A DNA stretch of 64,000 nucleotides from assembly GCF_009604385.1 (NCBI RefSeq), contig NZ_WEGJ01000027.1, positions 1 through 64,000 on the forward strand, in the 5' to 3' direction. Origin of the DNA: Streptomyces smaragdinus (lineage in GTDB: Bacteria; Actinomycetota; Actinomycetes; Streptomycetales; Streptomycetaceae). Below the pieces are notes generated by a model. That model was not told the origin of the DNA, ran no database searches, and saw only the letters and a list, made by a program, of their open reading frames with translations. Position numbers and translations under genes: made by a program. This document shows, one piece after another, positions 28,753 through 36,761 of the stretch; position 1 is the first letter of the stretch, and every line of letters begins with the position of its first letter.

Positions 28753-31077
28753 ATGGCATACAAGCGTCCCGGCGGTGGCCTCACCACCGCCCAGCAGGCC
28801 GCGAAGTTCCTCGGCGTCAGCCTGCTGGCGGGCGCCCTGCTCGCCGGGATCTCGCTGCCCGCCGTGGGCGCGCTGGGTCTGGCCGCCAAGGGCACCGTCG
28901 AGGGCTTCGACAAGCTGCCCGCCAGCATCGAGCGCCCCCCGCTGAGCCAGCGGAACGTGATCCTGGACCGCGACGGCGGCCTCATCGCCACGGTCTACGA
29001 GCGCAACCGCACGGTGATCCCCATCAAGCAGGTCGCCCCCGTGATGCAGCAGGCGATCGTCGCGATCGAGGACGCGCGCTACTACCAGCACGGCGCCGTC
29101 GACCTCAAGGGCATCCTGCGCGCCCTGAACGCGAACGCCCAGGCCGGCACGGTCCAGGAGGGTGCCTCCACGCTCACCCAGCAGTACGTGAAGAACATCG
29201 CGATGGAGGAGGCCGGCGAGAGCCCCGAGAAGCTCAAGGAGGCCACCCGCCAGACCCTCGGCCGCAAGATCAAGGAGCTGAAGCTCGCCATCCAGGTGGA
29301 GCAGGAGCTCACCAAGAAGGAGATCCTCGAGGGCTACCTCAACATCGCCTTCTTCGGCGAGCAGGCGTACGGGGTGGAGGCCGCCGCCCAGCGCTACTAC
29401 AGCAAGCCCGCGAGCAAGCTGAAGCTCACCGAGGCCGCCATGCTGGCCGGCATCGTCCAGTCGCCGTCGCGCTACGACCCCGTCAACGACGAGCGGGAGG
29501 CACTCAAGCGGCGCAACGACGTCATCGACCGGATGGCGAAGAGCAAGTACATCTCCGCCGCCGAAGCCGAGAAAGCGAAGGCCGAGGACCTGGGCCTGAA
29601 GTTCAGCTCCCCCCGCAACGGCTGCATCACCGCCGTCCAGGGCGCCGGCCACTTCTGCGACTACGTCCGGCGGACGTTCCTCGGCAGCAAGCTGTACGGC
29701 AAGACGGAGGGCGAGCGCCAGAAGCGGTGGAACCAGGGCGGGCTGACGATCCGTACCACCCTGGACCCCAAGGCGCAGAAGTCCCTCAACGACTCGGTCA
29801 AGAAGCACGTCTTCCAGAAGGACAAGGTCGCCACCGCCGTCTCCATGGTCGAACCCGGCACCGGCAAGATCATCGGAATGGGCCAGTCCCGGCCGTACGG
29901 GCTGGACCCGAACAAGCACCAGACGGAGATCAATCTGTCGGTGGACCACTCGATGGGCGGATCGACGTACGGCTTCCAGACGGGTTCGACGTTCAAGCCC
30001 TTCACCGCCGCCGCGGCGCTCGAGGAGGGCATCCCGAACAGCAAGGTCTATCCGGCGCCGAACAAGATGCTCTACCCCGAGCGCGTCGAGACCTGTGACC
30101 CGGACAAGCCGTCGCTGCGCGGCATCGACCCCGAGACCGGGGGCCCGGAGAGCGTGCAGAACGAGACGAAGTCGGAGGTCGGCCCGTACGCGCTGAAGGA
30201 GGCGACGGCGAAGTCGATCAACACCTACTTCGTCGCGATGATCGCCGAGATCGGCATCTGCCCGGTGAAGACCCTCGCGCAGAACATGGGCGTCCACCGC
30301 GGTGACGGCAAGGAGCTCCAGGAGTCCACCAGCCTCACCCTCGGCACCCAGACCATCGCCCCGCTGACCATGGCCAACGCGTACGCGACCTTCGCCAACC
30401 GCGGCGAGTACTGCACGCCGGTGGCGATCGAGTCGGTGAAGGACGCCGACAACAAGTCGCTGCCGGTGCCGAAGACGCAGTGCAAGCGGGTCATGGACGA
30501 GAAGACCGCCGACACGGTGAACACCCTGCTCAACGGTGTGGTGACGGACGGTACGGGTGCGCAGGCGGGGCTGAGCGGGCGGGCCAGCGCCGGTAAGACG
30601 GGTACCACGGACAACCGCAAGGCCGCGTGGTTCGTCGGCTACACGCCGAACCTGGCGGCGGCCGTGTGGGTCGGCGGCGCGGGCGGCAAGGACGTCGAGA
30701 TGGTGAACATCAACATCGGCGGCGTCTACTACCCCAAGGTCTTCGGCGGCGGCGTCCCCGGCCCCATCTGGCGCGACGCCATGTCGGGCGCCGTGGCGAA
30801 CCGGCCGGCGGAAAGCTTCAACCTGGTTCCCATCGCCAACCCCAAGCCCAAGCACAAGGACCGCCCCGGCCACGGCGACGACGACCCGCTCGGCGGCCTG
30901 ACCCTCGGCGGCATCACGGGCGGCGACACCGGTGGCCCGACCGACCCGACGAACGGCGGGACCCTGGACGGGGGCACGCTGGACGGCGGCACCCTCGACG
31001 GCGGAACGACGGACGCCGGCACGCTGATCGGCGGCGGGAACGGCAACGGGAACGGCAATACGACGGGGTGGCCGTAA
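28753..31077 (+). CDS. Bifunctional class A penicillin-binding protein (PonA2 position)
   Basis: 774 residues. N-terminal membrane anchor (~22-46), then a transglycosylase domain with the catalytic Glu in AIEDARYYQHG (~106) and EGASTLTQQYVKN, then a transpeptidase domain with SxxK in GSTFKPF (~412) and KTGTT (~614). The C-terminal tail is Gly-rich with repeated GGTLD units and replaces the PASTA domain often found in PonA2. Polymerises and cross-links peptidoglycan. Divergent from wblA, as ponA2 is from whiB4. Confidence 0.92.
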   Translation: MAYKRPGGGLTTAQQAAKFLGVSLLAGALLAGISLPAVGALGLAAKGTVEGFDKLPASIERPPLSQRNVILDRDGGLIATVYERNRTVIPIKQVAPVMQQAIVAIEDARYYQHGAVDLKGILRALNANAQAGTVQEGASTLTQQYVKNIAMEEAGESPEKLKEATRQTLGRKIKELKLAIQVEQELTKKEILEGYLNIAFFGEQAYGVEAAAQRYYSKPASKLKLTEAAMLAGIVQSPSRYDPVNDEREALKRRNDVIDRMAKSKYISAAEAEKAKAEDLGLKFSSPRNGCITAVQGAGHFCDYVRRTFLGSKLYGKTEGERQKRWNQGGLTIRTTLDPKAQKSLNDSVKKHVFQKDKVATAVSMVEPGTGKIIGMGQSRPYGLDPNKHQTEINLSVDHSMGGSTYGFQTGSTFKPFTAAAALEEGIPNSKVYPAPNKMLYPERVETCDPDKPSLRGIDPETGGPESVQNETKSEVGPYALKEATAKSINTYFVAMIAEIGICPVKTLAQNMGVHRGDGKELQESTSLTLGTQTIAPLTMANAYATFANRGEYCTPVAIESVKDADNKSLPVPKTQCKRVMDEKTADTVNTLLNGVVTDGTGAQAGLSGRASAGKTGTTDNRKAAWFVGYTPNLAAAVWVGGAGGKDVEMVNINIGGVYYPKVFGGGVPGPIWRDAMSGAVANRPAESFNLVPIANPKPKHKDRPGHGDDDPLGGLTLGGITGGDTGGPTDPTNGGTLDGGTLDGGTLDGGTTDAGTLIGGGNGNGNGNTTGWP

Positions 31078-31098
31078 GCCGCCCCCGTACACACGGCG

Positions 31099-31128
31099 AA
31101 GGCCCTCCCGTCTCGGCGGGAGGGCCTT
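31099..31128. terminator. Bidirectional terminator
   Basis: AAGGCCCTCCCG and CGGGAGGGCCTT form a perfect 12-bp stem with a 6-nt loop and A/T ends on both strands, between convergent PBP and GatB/YqeY genes. Confidence 0.9.
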
Positions 31129-31147
31129 CCGCGTTCCTGGGGCGGGG

Positions 31148-31612
31148 TCAGCCCGCCAGGGCCTTCTTCACCGCGGCGGCGACCCGGCCGCCCTCGGCAC
31201 GGCCGGCGACCTTCGGGTTCACGATCTTCATCACGGCGCCGATGGCCCGCGGCCCCTCGGCGCCGGCGGCCTTCGCCTCCCCGACGGCCTGCGTCACCAC
31301 GGACGCCAGCTCCTCGTCGGACAGCTGCTGCGGCAGATACGCGTCCAGCACCTCGCCCTCCGCGAGCTCCCGCGCCGCGGACTCCGCGCGGCCGCCCTTC
31401 TCGAAGGCCTCGGCGGCCTCGCGCCGCTTCTTGGCCTCGCGGGCGATCACCTTCTGCACCTCGTCGTCGGAGAGCGTGCGGGCCTCCTTGCCCGCGACCT
31501 CCTCCTTCGTGATCGCGGCGAGGGTCATCCGGAGCGTGGCGGAGCGCAGCTCGTCCCGGCCCTTGATGGCGGCGGTGAGGTCGTCCTGCAGCTTGGCCTT
31601 CAGCGTGGTCAT
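31148..31612 (-). CDS. GatB/YqeY domain protein
   Basis: 154-residue YqeY-like protein (MTTLKAKLQDDLTAAIKGRD start, SDDEVQKVIAREAKKR, AYLPQQLSDEEL). It resembles the tail domain of amidotransferase subunit GatB and may bind tRNA; no amidase partner is nearby. Counterpart Rv3688c is close to ponA2 in M. tuberculosis. Confidence 0.85.
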   Translation of the reverse strand: MTTLKAKLQDDLTAAIKGRDELRSATLRMTLAAITKEEVAGKEARTLSDDEVQKVIAREAKKRREAAEAFEKGGRAESAARELAEGEVLDAYLPQQLSDEELASVVTQAVGEAKAAGAEGPRAIGAVMKIVNPKVAGRAEGGRVAAAVKKALAG

Positions 31613-31690
31613 GCCCCCGAGTCTGCCATGCCCCGGGGGAACGGGGCCGCCGCATTAATCGTGCCGCCGGGCTTCTGCGACGATGGACGG

Positions 31691-32623
31691 ATGCGCGCGC
31701 GATACGGAGTCCCCCTGGCCCTGACAGCACTAGGCACGGCGTGCGTGGGATACGCCGCCGGGATCGAGGTGCGGTCCTTCCGGCTGCGCCGGGTGACGCT
31801 GCCGGTGCTCCCCGCGGGGATGGAGCCGATGCGGGTGCTGCACGTGTCGGACATCCACATGGTCTCCGGCCAGGGCAAGAAGCGCCGCTGGCTGCAGTCG
31901 CTGGCCGGGCTGCGCCCGGACCTGGTGGTGAACACCGGCGACAACCTCTCCGACCCGGACGCCGTCCCCGAGCTGCTGGACGCGCTGGGGCCGCTGCTGG
32001 AGTTCCCCGGTACGTACGTCATGGGGTCGAACGACTACTACGCCCCGTCGGCCCGTAACCCCGCCCGCTATCTGCTGGAGAAGGCGCGCGGCCAGCACGG
32101 CCTGAACGGCAAGAACGACCCGAACATCGGGGTGCGCCGCAACCCCTGGGAGGGCATGCGCGACGCGTTCGAGGCCTCCGGCTGGGTGGGCCTGTCGAAC
32201 TCCCGCGGCCGGGTCAAGCTGGCGTCCGGTACGGAGCTGGCCCTGACGGGCCTGGACGACCCGCACATCCGCCGCGACCGCTACACCGAGGTGGCCGGCG
32301 GCCCCGACACCGCCGCGGACTTCTCCCTGGCGCTGGTGCACGCCCCGTACCTGCGTGCCCTGGACGCCTTCACGGCGGACGGCTACCCGCTGATCCTGGC
32401 CGGCCACACCCACGGGGGCCAGCTGTGCATCCCGTTCTACGGCGCGCTGGTCACGAACTGCGACATCGACACCGCCCGCGTCTCCGGCCCCTCCACCCAC
32501 ACCGCGGCCGGCCGCACCTCCCGCCTCCACGTCTCCGCAGGCTGCGGCACGAACCGCTACACCCCGGTCCGCTTCGCCTGCCCCCCGGAGGCGACCCTGC
32601 TCACACTGACCGCCACCACCTGA
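31691..32623 (+). CDS. Calcineurin-like metallophosphoesterase
   Basis: 310 residues with the dimetal motifs HVSDIHM, NTGDNLSD, MGSNDYY and AGHTHGGQL. An N-terminal hydrophobic stretch (~6-22) suggests membrane association, as in YkuE-like phosphodiesterases. Position equals Rv3683 next to ponA2. ATG at 31691; sequence upstream is not conserved. Substrate unknown. Confidence 0.85.
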   Translation: MRARYGVPLALTALGTACVGYAAGIEVRSFRLRRVTLPVLPAGMEPMRVLHVSDIHMVSGQGKKRRWLQSLAGLRPDLVVNTGDNLSDPDAVPELLDALGPLLEFPGTYVMGSNDYYAPSARNPARYLLEKARGQHGLNGKNDPNIGVRRNPWEGMRDAFEASGWVGLSNSRGRVKLASGTELALTGLDDPHIRRDRYTEVAGGPDTAADFSLALVHAPYLRALDAFTADGYPLILAGHTHGGQLCIPFYGALVTNCDIDTARVSGPSTHTAAGRTSRLHVSAGCGTNRYTPVRFACPPEATLLTLTATT

Positions 32624-32673
32624 AACGAATTTCGTCTGGCGCCGCGGGTGGGCTACAGTAGTGCTCGTTGCTT

Positions 32674-32747
32674 CGGGGTGTAGCGCAGCTTGGCAGCGCG
32701 CTTCGTTCGGGACGAAGAGGTCGTGGGTTCAAATCCCGCCACCCCGA
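32674..32747 (+). tRNA. tRNA-Pro (anticodon CGG)
   Basis: 74-nt cloverleaf: acceptor CGGGGTG/CACCCCG with discriminator A at 32747, anticodon stem CTTCG/CGAAG with loop TTCGGGA (anticodon CGG at 32708-32710), and T-loop TTCAAAT. CCA is not encoded. Its 3' half from 32706 is the attachment core of the integrated element, and the gene stays intact at this left junction. Confidence 0.97.
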
Positions 32748-32748
32748 C
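32706..32748 (+). repeat. attL core (43-bp direct repeat, inside tRNA-Pro)
   Basis: Runs from the anticodon loop to one base past the tRNA 3' end and is identical over 43 bp to 54473-54515. Flanking bases differ at both ends of the match. Confidence 0.95.
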
Positions 32749-32758
32749 TGAAGAAACA

Positions 32759-32805
32759 GCAGATCAGGTCCGATTCCCTCTCTTCGAGAGTCGGGCCTGA
32801 TCTGC
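32759..32805. terminator. Hairpin between tRNA-Pro and int
   Basis: GCAGATCAGG and CCTGATCTGC bracket a largely paired inner stem with two G-T wobbles, followed by ATTTTAGG. It can end both the tRNA transcript and the convergent int transcript, replacing the chromosomal terminator displaced to 54525. Confidence 0.8.
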
Positions 32806-32819
32806 ATTTTAGGGTCACT

Positions 32820-32845
32820 GGGGAGTGAACGGGGAGTGGATCAAG
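32820..32845 (+). repeat. Left arm-type repeat, candidate integrase site
   Basis: 26-bp sequence repeated exactly at 54348-54373 near the other end. Internally it is two GGGGAGTG units separated by AAC. Direct orientation at both ends, 72 and 100 bp inside the cores, suits arm sites of a tyrosine integrase. Confidence 0.7.
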
Positions 32846-32864
32846 GAAATCGACTCCCCGGAAG

Positions 32865-34376
32865 TCACGCCCGCCGGGTCCTCAGCAAGGCGTCGAGCAC
32901 TTGGACCGGCGACCGCGGGTGCATGGCGAACCGCGCGTCCAGTGCCTCATCCCACTGCTCGGTCAGCTCGTCCATGAGCCGCTGCCGCATCTTCGCGGTG
33001 ATGTGTGAGTAGCGGGCCTGCACCGAGCCGTCCTCATGGCCCAGGCGCTCATCCATGAGTTTCGGCGGGATGCCGAACTCCTCCATGACCGTCTTGTGGG
33101 AGTGCCTGAGCCCATGCGGCGTGAGACCCCGTGCGATCGGCAGCCAGCACGCATCCGCCCGTCCCGAGGCGTTGCGCCCACGCGCCGGCACCCCCGGCCA
33201 GGGGTCCGCCAGGATAGGAACGGGGCGCGCTTCCTGCGGGGCCTTCTTCGGATACCACCCTGTGGCGGCTGGGTGGAACAGCCAGGTGGCAAATCCGGTT
33301 CGGCGCCAGTGTGCGGCCGTTTCCCCGGACTGGCCAGTGCGAACGTAGCCGAGCGAGGCGATGGCCTCCTCCACCTTGAGCCGCGTCCGTTCGGCGACCG
33401 TGTCCGGACGGTTCAGCACGTTGGAGACGGTGGCCGGCGAGACCTCGGCTCGGCGGGCGACATCGACCAACTTCGCTCCGATCTGCCGGGCCGCTCCGTT
33501 GGCGGGTCCGTGGCCACGGAAGGCGTACGCCTGCCCGTGGCACGAGCAAGGCGCTGAGTCCGTACGGGAGATGTGGTGCTTGACCAAGCCCGACAGCCAC
33601 TCGGGGGTGTCGATGGTCCGGTACGAGTCGTCCTTGGGGGGGCACCGCTCGAACTGTCCCGAGTCGAGTTCGTAGAGCTGCCATTCCACGCGCACCGAGG
33701 CGGGGCGCACGAACTGGCGCTCCAGGCCGACGATTTCGCCCCATCGCATGCCGGTGAAGCCTTTCAGGACCACGGCCACAAACTCATCGTCACGGCCCGA
33801 AAGCAGGGAGACCCGCTCGGCGATCAGCAGAATGCCGAGAGCGTCGGTCACCACCTTCTCGGGCCCCCTGTTTCTGGAGCGGCCGGCGCGCCTGCCCCGG
33901 CCACGCCTCTTGGTAGCCGGGTTGGAGTCGATCAGCCCTTCCTCCACGGCGTCGCTAAGGATGAGGTGCAATGTGCCGTGCCAGGTCTTCACGCTGGATG
34001 CGGCGTAGAGCTTGCGCTCCTTCTTCTCCCAGGCCCCGACATCCGTGGGCTTGATGTCGGCGAGGGCCTTGTCCTCGAACTCCGGGAGGAGATGTTCCTC
34101 CAGATGGTGCCTGTAGTTCTGCATGGTGGACGGGGCCAACTCCTGCGCCTCGTACCAGCGGTTCACGTACTCGCCGAACGTCTCCCTGCCTGCGTTCGGG
34201 TCGCGGTAGCCAACCTCTCGGACCTTGGCTTCCAGGTCGTTCGCCGCCTTGGCAGCCTCGCGCTTGGTGGTGTACCGGACCGTGTTGCCGTTGGCGTCCA
34301 CGACGGTGCGGAGCACCCCGGGGGCGATCCAGAACCGCCCCCGGTAGTAGTCCCCGCGCTTCTCGCCGTATCCCAA
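32865..34376 (-). CDS. int: Tyrosine integrase with an embedded LacI-type HTH
   Basis: 503 residues. N-terminal arm-binding (~1-60) and core-binding (~65-155) domains precede a catalytic domain whose residues are visible: R211 (GMRWGEI), the PPKDDSYRT lysine (~248), H421-x-x-R424 (HGLRH), H447 (GHEDG) and nucleophile Y456 (ARYSHIT). Residues ~303-345 (VDVARRAEVSPATVSNVLNR onward) are a canonical LacI-family headpiece inserted inside the catalytic domain. Catalyses integration at tRNA-Pro. The insert is intact and in frame, so it is probably a functional DNA-binding module. Lies 22 bp downstream of xis. Confidence 0.92.
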   Translation of the reverse strand: MGYGEKRGDYYRGRFWIAPGVLRTVVDANGNTVRYTTKREAAKAANDLEAKVREVGYRDPNAGRETFGEYVNRWYEAQELAPSTMQNYRHHLEEHLLPEFEDKALADIKPTDVGAWEKKERKLYAASSVKTWHGTLHLILSDAVEEGLIDSNPATKRRGRGRRAGRSRNRGPEKVVTDALGILLIAERVSLLSGRDDEFVAVVLKGFTGMRWGEIVGLERQFVRPASVRVEWQLYELDSGQFERCPPKDDSYRTIDTPEWLSGLVKHHISRTDSAPCSCHGQAYAFRGHGPANGAARQIGAKLVDVARRAEVSPATVSNVLNRPDTVAERTRLKVEEAIASLGYVRTGQSGETAAHWRRTGFATWLFHPAATGWYPKKAPQEARPVPILADPWPGVPARGRNASGRADACWLPIARGLTPHGLRHSHKTVMEEFGIPPKLMDERLGHEDGSVQARYSHITAKMRQRLMDELTEQWDEALDARFAMHPRSPVQVLDALLRTRRA

Positions 34377-34397
34377 TGCCTCTCCCCTATCTGTTCT

Positions 34398-34757
34398 TCA
34401 CGCGGTGGGACGCGTGGGATGTTCCCGGGCTGCTCGGCGCGGCTGCTTGGCCCGTAGCGCCGAAATGGCGGCCGGAGGAATCTGCCGCATCCGGCGTGGG
34501 ACAACAGTTGGTCCTTCCTCGGCGGCAGGCTGCGCGACACAGGCCGGGCGCTCTTCGAAGACGCGGATAATCTCCTGGTAGTGCTCGGCGGTGAAGCGGA
34601 AGCCGCCGCCAGTCCGCGTGAACGGAATGCGCCCCCTGCGTGCCTGTTCCTTCACCCACCACTCGGAGCAGCCGAGCGCTTCGGCGACTTCGGCCGGGCG
34701 GTAGAGGGGTGTCAGGGCGGATGCGGCGTTGCCGCGTCGAGCTCGGGAGGGTGTCAT
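34398..34757 (-). CDS. xis: Excisionase, MerR-like winged HTH
   Basis: 119 residues. LYRPAEVAEALGCSEWWVKE with GRIPFTRTGGGFRFT is the HTH_17/excisionase fold. It should direct integrase toward excision. The RBS is AAGGAGG inside the preceding 20-codon ORF, and its ATG overlaps that ORF's stop (ATGA), so expression is coupled. The C-terminal 45 residues are basic and not conserved. Confidence 0.85.
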   Translation of the reverse strand: MTPSRARRGNAASALTPLYRPAEVAEALGCSEWWVKEQARRGRIPFTRTGGGFRFTAEHYQEIIRVFEERPACVAQPAAEEGPTVVPRRMRQIPPAAISALRAKQPRRAAREHPTRPTA

Positions 34758-34816
34758 CCCAGGGCCTCCTTGCTGATCGTCGAGATCTCACTGGGGGTCG
34801 GCCGCCAATCGGGCAT
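34754..34816 (-). CDS. 20-codon ORF translationally coupled to xis
   Basis: MPDWRPTPSEISTISKEALG, preceded by a perfect AAGGAG six bases before ATG and ending in a TGA that overlaps the xis ATG. The codons for SKEALG contain the xis ribosome-binding site. Either a leader peptide that gates xis/int translation or a tiny conserved AICE protein. Confidence 0.6.
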   Translation of the reverse strand: MPDWRPTPSEISTISKEALG

Positions 34817-34894
34817 TTTGGGCTCCTTCACGGGTTCGCCGGGAGGGGGTAGCGGGCATCTGGGGTGGCCGCGTGCGTCCGAGGTTGGGATTTC

Positions 34895-35102
34895 TGCGTC
34901 ATTGCGTCATCTGCGTCATCCCCGGGGGGTGACCTGCGGGTTTGGATGACACAGCCTGTGGTGTCTGCGTCATGGCTGCGTCATGGTCTGCGTCAGGGCA
35001 TGACGCAGATGACGCAGGATGACGCAGGCCCTAGGGTTCTGCGTCATGGGTGTTTGCCCTGGTCATGTGCCGTTTTCGGTCGCGCATGACGCAGATGACG
35101 CA
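34895..35102. repeat. Iteron cluster: 12 copies of TGCGTCAT in both orientations
   Basis: Forward copies start at 34895, 34903, 34912, 34966, 34977, 34989 (TGCGTCA only) and 35040; reverse copies ATGACGCA start at 35000, 35009, 35019, 35086 and 35095. Spacing is often 8-11 bp. An AT-rich stretch (35108-35145) lies beside it. Located between the replication genes and xis, with no gene in it, this is a strong candidate replication origin or operator array. The whole 34817-35280 intergenic stretch holds only this cluster and the hairpin at 35215. Confidence 0.8.
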
Positions 35103-35214
35103 GCGTCCTCCTACTTAGGAAAAAGGAGGGGTGTCTGTTTTGTAGTGCGGCTCGCGAAGACCGAAAGAAGGAGCCGCTTCGCGGCGCGACCCTTGCAGGG
35201 CGGCTGCCGCCGCC

Positions 35215-35260
35215 GAACAGCAAGAGGAGCACCCGGCGTGGGGTGCTCCTCTTGCTGTTC
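35215..35260. terminator. 20-bp perfect hairpin after the replication operon
   Basis: Arms 35215-35234 and 35241-35260 pair perfectly (GAACAGCAAGAGGAGCACCC) around the loop GGCGTG. Lies 21 bp beyond the helicase stop, between the operon and the iterons. A very strong terminator, possibly shielding the origin from transcription. Confidence 0.88.
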
Positions 35261-35280
35261 AGGGTGATCGGCGCTGCCGG

Positions 35281-36759
35281 TCAGAACGCCGGTTCCTGCT
35301 CGTGCGGCAGCGGCGGGCCCGGAGGCCGGGCCATCTCGATGTACCGGGCAGACATGGTGCGGCCCCAGTCGATGAGGACGCCGCGGGCGGCGAGGGTGGG
35401 CTGTAGGCGTTTGAGGCGGTCGGAGAGGACTTTGCCGGTGGTCGGCCACCCTTTCGGGAGGGGGCGGCATTCCTCGCCGCTGTAGAGGCCGGTGAGGCAG
35501 TGCAGCCATTCGGCCGACGTCATCCGTTCCTCCGTTCCGGGGTCGAGGCCGGCGGCGTACTTCAGCACGGTCTGTGCCAGCAGGTCGCCTTCAATGACGT
35601 CGTCGTTGAGGTCGTCGAGGCTGGCCCGGTAGGCGCCCAGCGCTCCGAGGCCGGTTGCCGCGTCGAGCTGCGCGCACAGGTGCGCGAAGTCGGCCATGCG
35701 CAGATCCGTGGGGATGTCCGCCTCGGCGGCGCGGACCAGAACGGTGAGGTCCAGGAGGGAGCCGAGGACGACGGGCAGGATCTCTTCGTACTCCGTCCAC
35801 AGTTCGGCCTCGGTGCGCCGGACCTTGGGCCGCTCCAGACGGAGCGGCAGGAGGCGTTCGGCGAGGTCGGGGCGGATGACTCCGACGTCGATGCCGGTCA
35901 TGAGCAGGGGGCGGCGGTAGCTGACGCGGAAGACGTCGCCGTCGGTGAACAGGGCGCGTTTGATGTTCTCGGCGCCGGTAACGATGCAGCACATGGCGTC
36001 GGACAGGTCCGGGGTGAGGTGGGATAGGTTGTCCAGCGCGGTGACCCATCCCGCGCCGACGGCGGCGATCAGGTTCTCTTCGTCCTTCGGGGCGCGGCGC
36101 AGGTCTCCGCTCATGCCCTCGATGATGCGGATGAGCATGCGTCCGCCGGTGGACTTGCCCGCACCCTGCGGTCCGGTCAGGAACGGCGCGGGCACGGGAA
36201 CCGTGGGTCCCAGACAGCCGATGAGCCAGGCGATGGCCAGGCATTCGGTCTCCGCGTTGGCGAAGTTGCACAGCCGCATGAGCAGGTCGATGCCCTTGCC
36301 GTCGGTGTCCTTGACGGGGAAGGGGAGCTGTCCGGTGAGCTGGGTCCGGCGCCAGCAGACCTCTGCCGGATCGGGGGTGACGATGTCCCACCCGGTGGGG
36401 TGGATGCGGACCGACTGCCCGTCGTTGCGGCCCAGGTCCAGCCAGGTCGCCCCATCGAGTCCCGGCGCCACGCGGATATGGACCTGCTGAACGGGCTGGC
36501 TCATGGCGAGTGCCTCGATCAAATCCAGCGCCTCCTTCAAGGCGGTTCCGTTGAACACGCCGACCCCGTCGTTGAACAGGCCGACCATGAGTTCCTGGCG
36601 ATGGCTGCCCGTGGTGCCCTGGGAGCGGATCGGACGGGCCACAGGGTGCCCGTTGCGCTGGGCGTAGACGGTGCCGTCCACCGTGCGGAAGTACCGGAAG
36701 TGAGCCTGCGCGTAGTCGGCAATGACTTCGCGGGCAGGTGTCTTCTCTTCGTCGGACAT
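35281..36759 (-). CDS. Replication helicase-like ATPase of the AICE
   Basis: 492 residues. The ATPase core has Walker A LTGPQGAGKSTG (~194-205), a Walker B-like VTALDNL (~239-245) and an arginine-finger region RVSYRRPLLMTG. This D5/DUF3987-type helicase layout accompanies primase-polymerases in AICE RepPP modules. The C-terminal ~100 residues resemble a winged-helix domain. ATG at 36759, two bases after the primase gene stop. Predicted to unwind the excised circle. Confidence 0.8.
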   Translation of the reverse strand: MSDEEKTPAREVIADYAQAHFRYFRTVDGTVYAQRNGHPVARPIRSQGTTGSHRQELMVGLFNDGVGVFNGTALKEALDLIEALAMSQPVQQVHIRVAPGLDGATWLDLGRNDGQSVRIHPTGWDIVTPDPAEVCWRRTQLTGQLPFPVKDTDGKGIDLLMRLCNFANAETECLAIAWLIGCLGPTVPVPAPFLTGPQGAGKSTGGRMLIRIIEGMSGDLRRAPKDEENLIAAVGAGWVTALDNLSHLTPDLSDAMCCIVTGAENIKRALFTDGDVFRVSYRRPLLMTGIDVGVIRPDLAERLLPLRLERPKVRRTEAELWTEYEEILPVVLGSLLDLTVLVRAAEADIPTDLRMADFAHLCAQLDAATGLGALGAYRASLDDLNDDVIEGDLLAQTVLKYAAGLDPGTEERMTSAEWLHCLTGLYSGEECRPLPKGWPTTGKVLSDRLKRLQPTLAARGVLIDWGRTMSARYIEMARPPGPPLPHEQEPAF

Positions 36760-36761
36760 GG

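Noticed and set aside
34895..35102. CRISPR array
   Set aside because: Repeats are 8 bp, in both orientations and irregularly spaced, with no spacers or cas genes.
35019..35267. 82-codon rightward frame over the iterons and terminator hairpin
   Set aside because: It is made of iteron and hairpin sequence and has no ribosome site.
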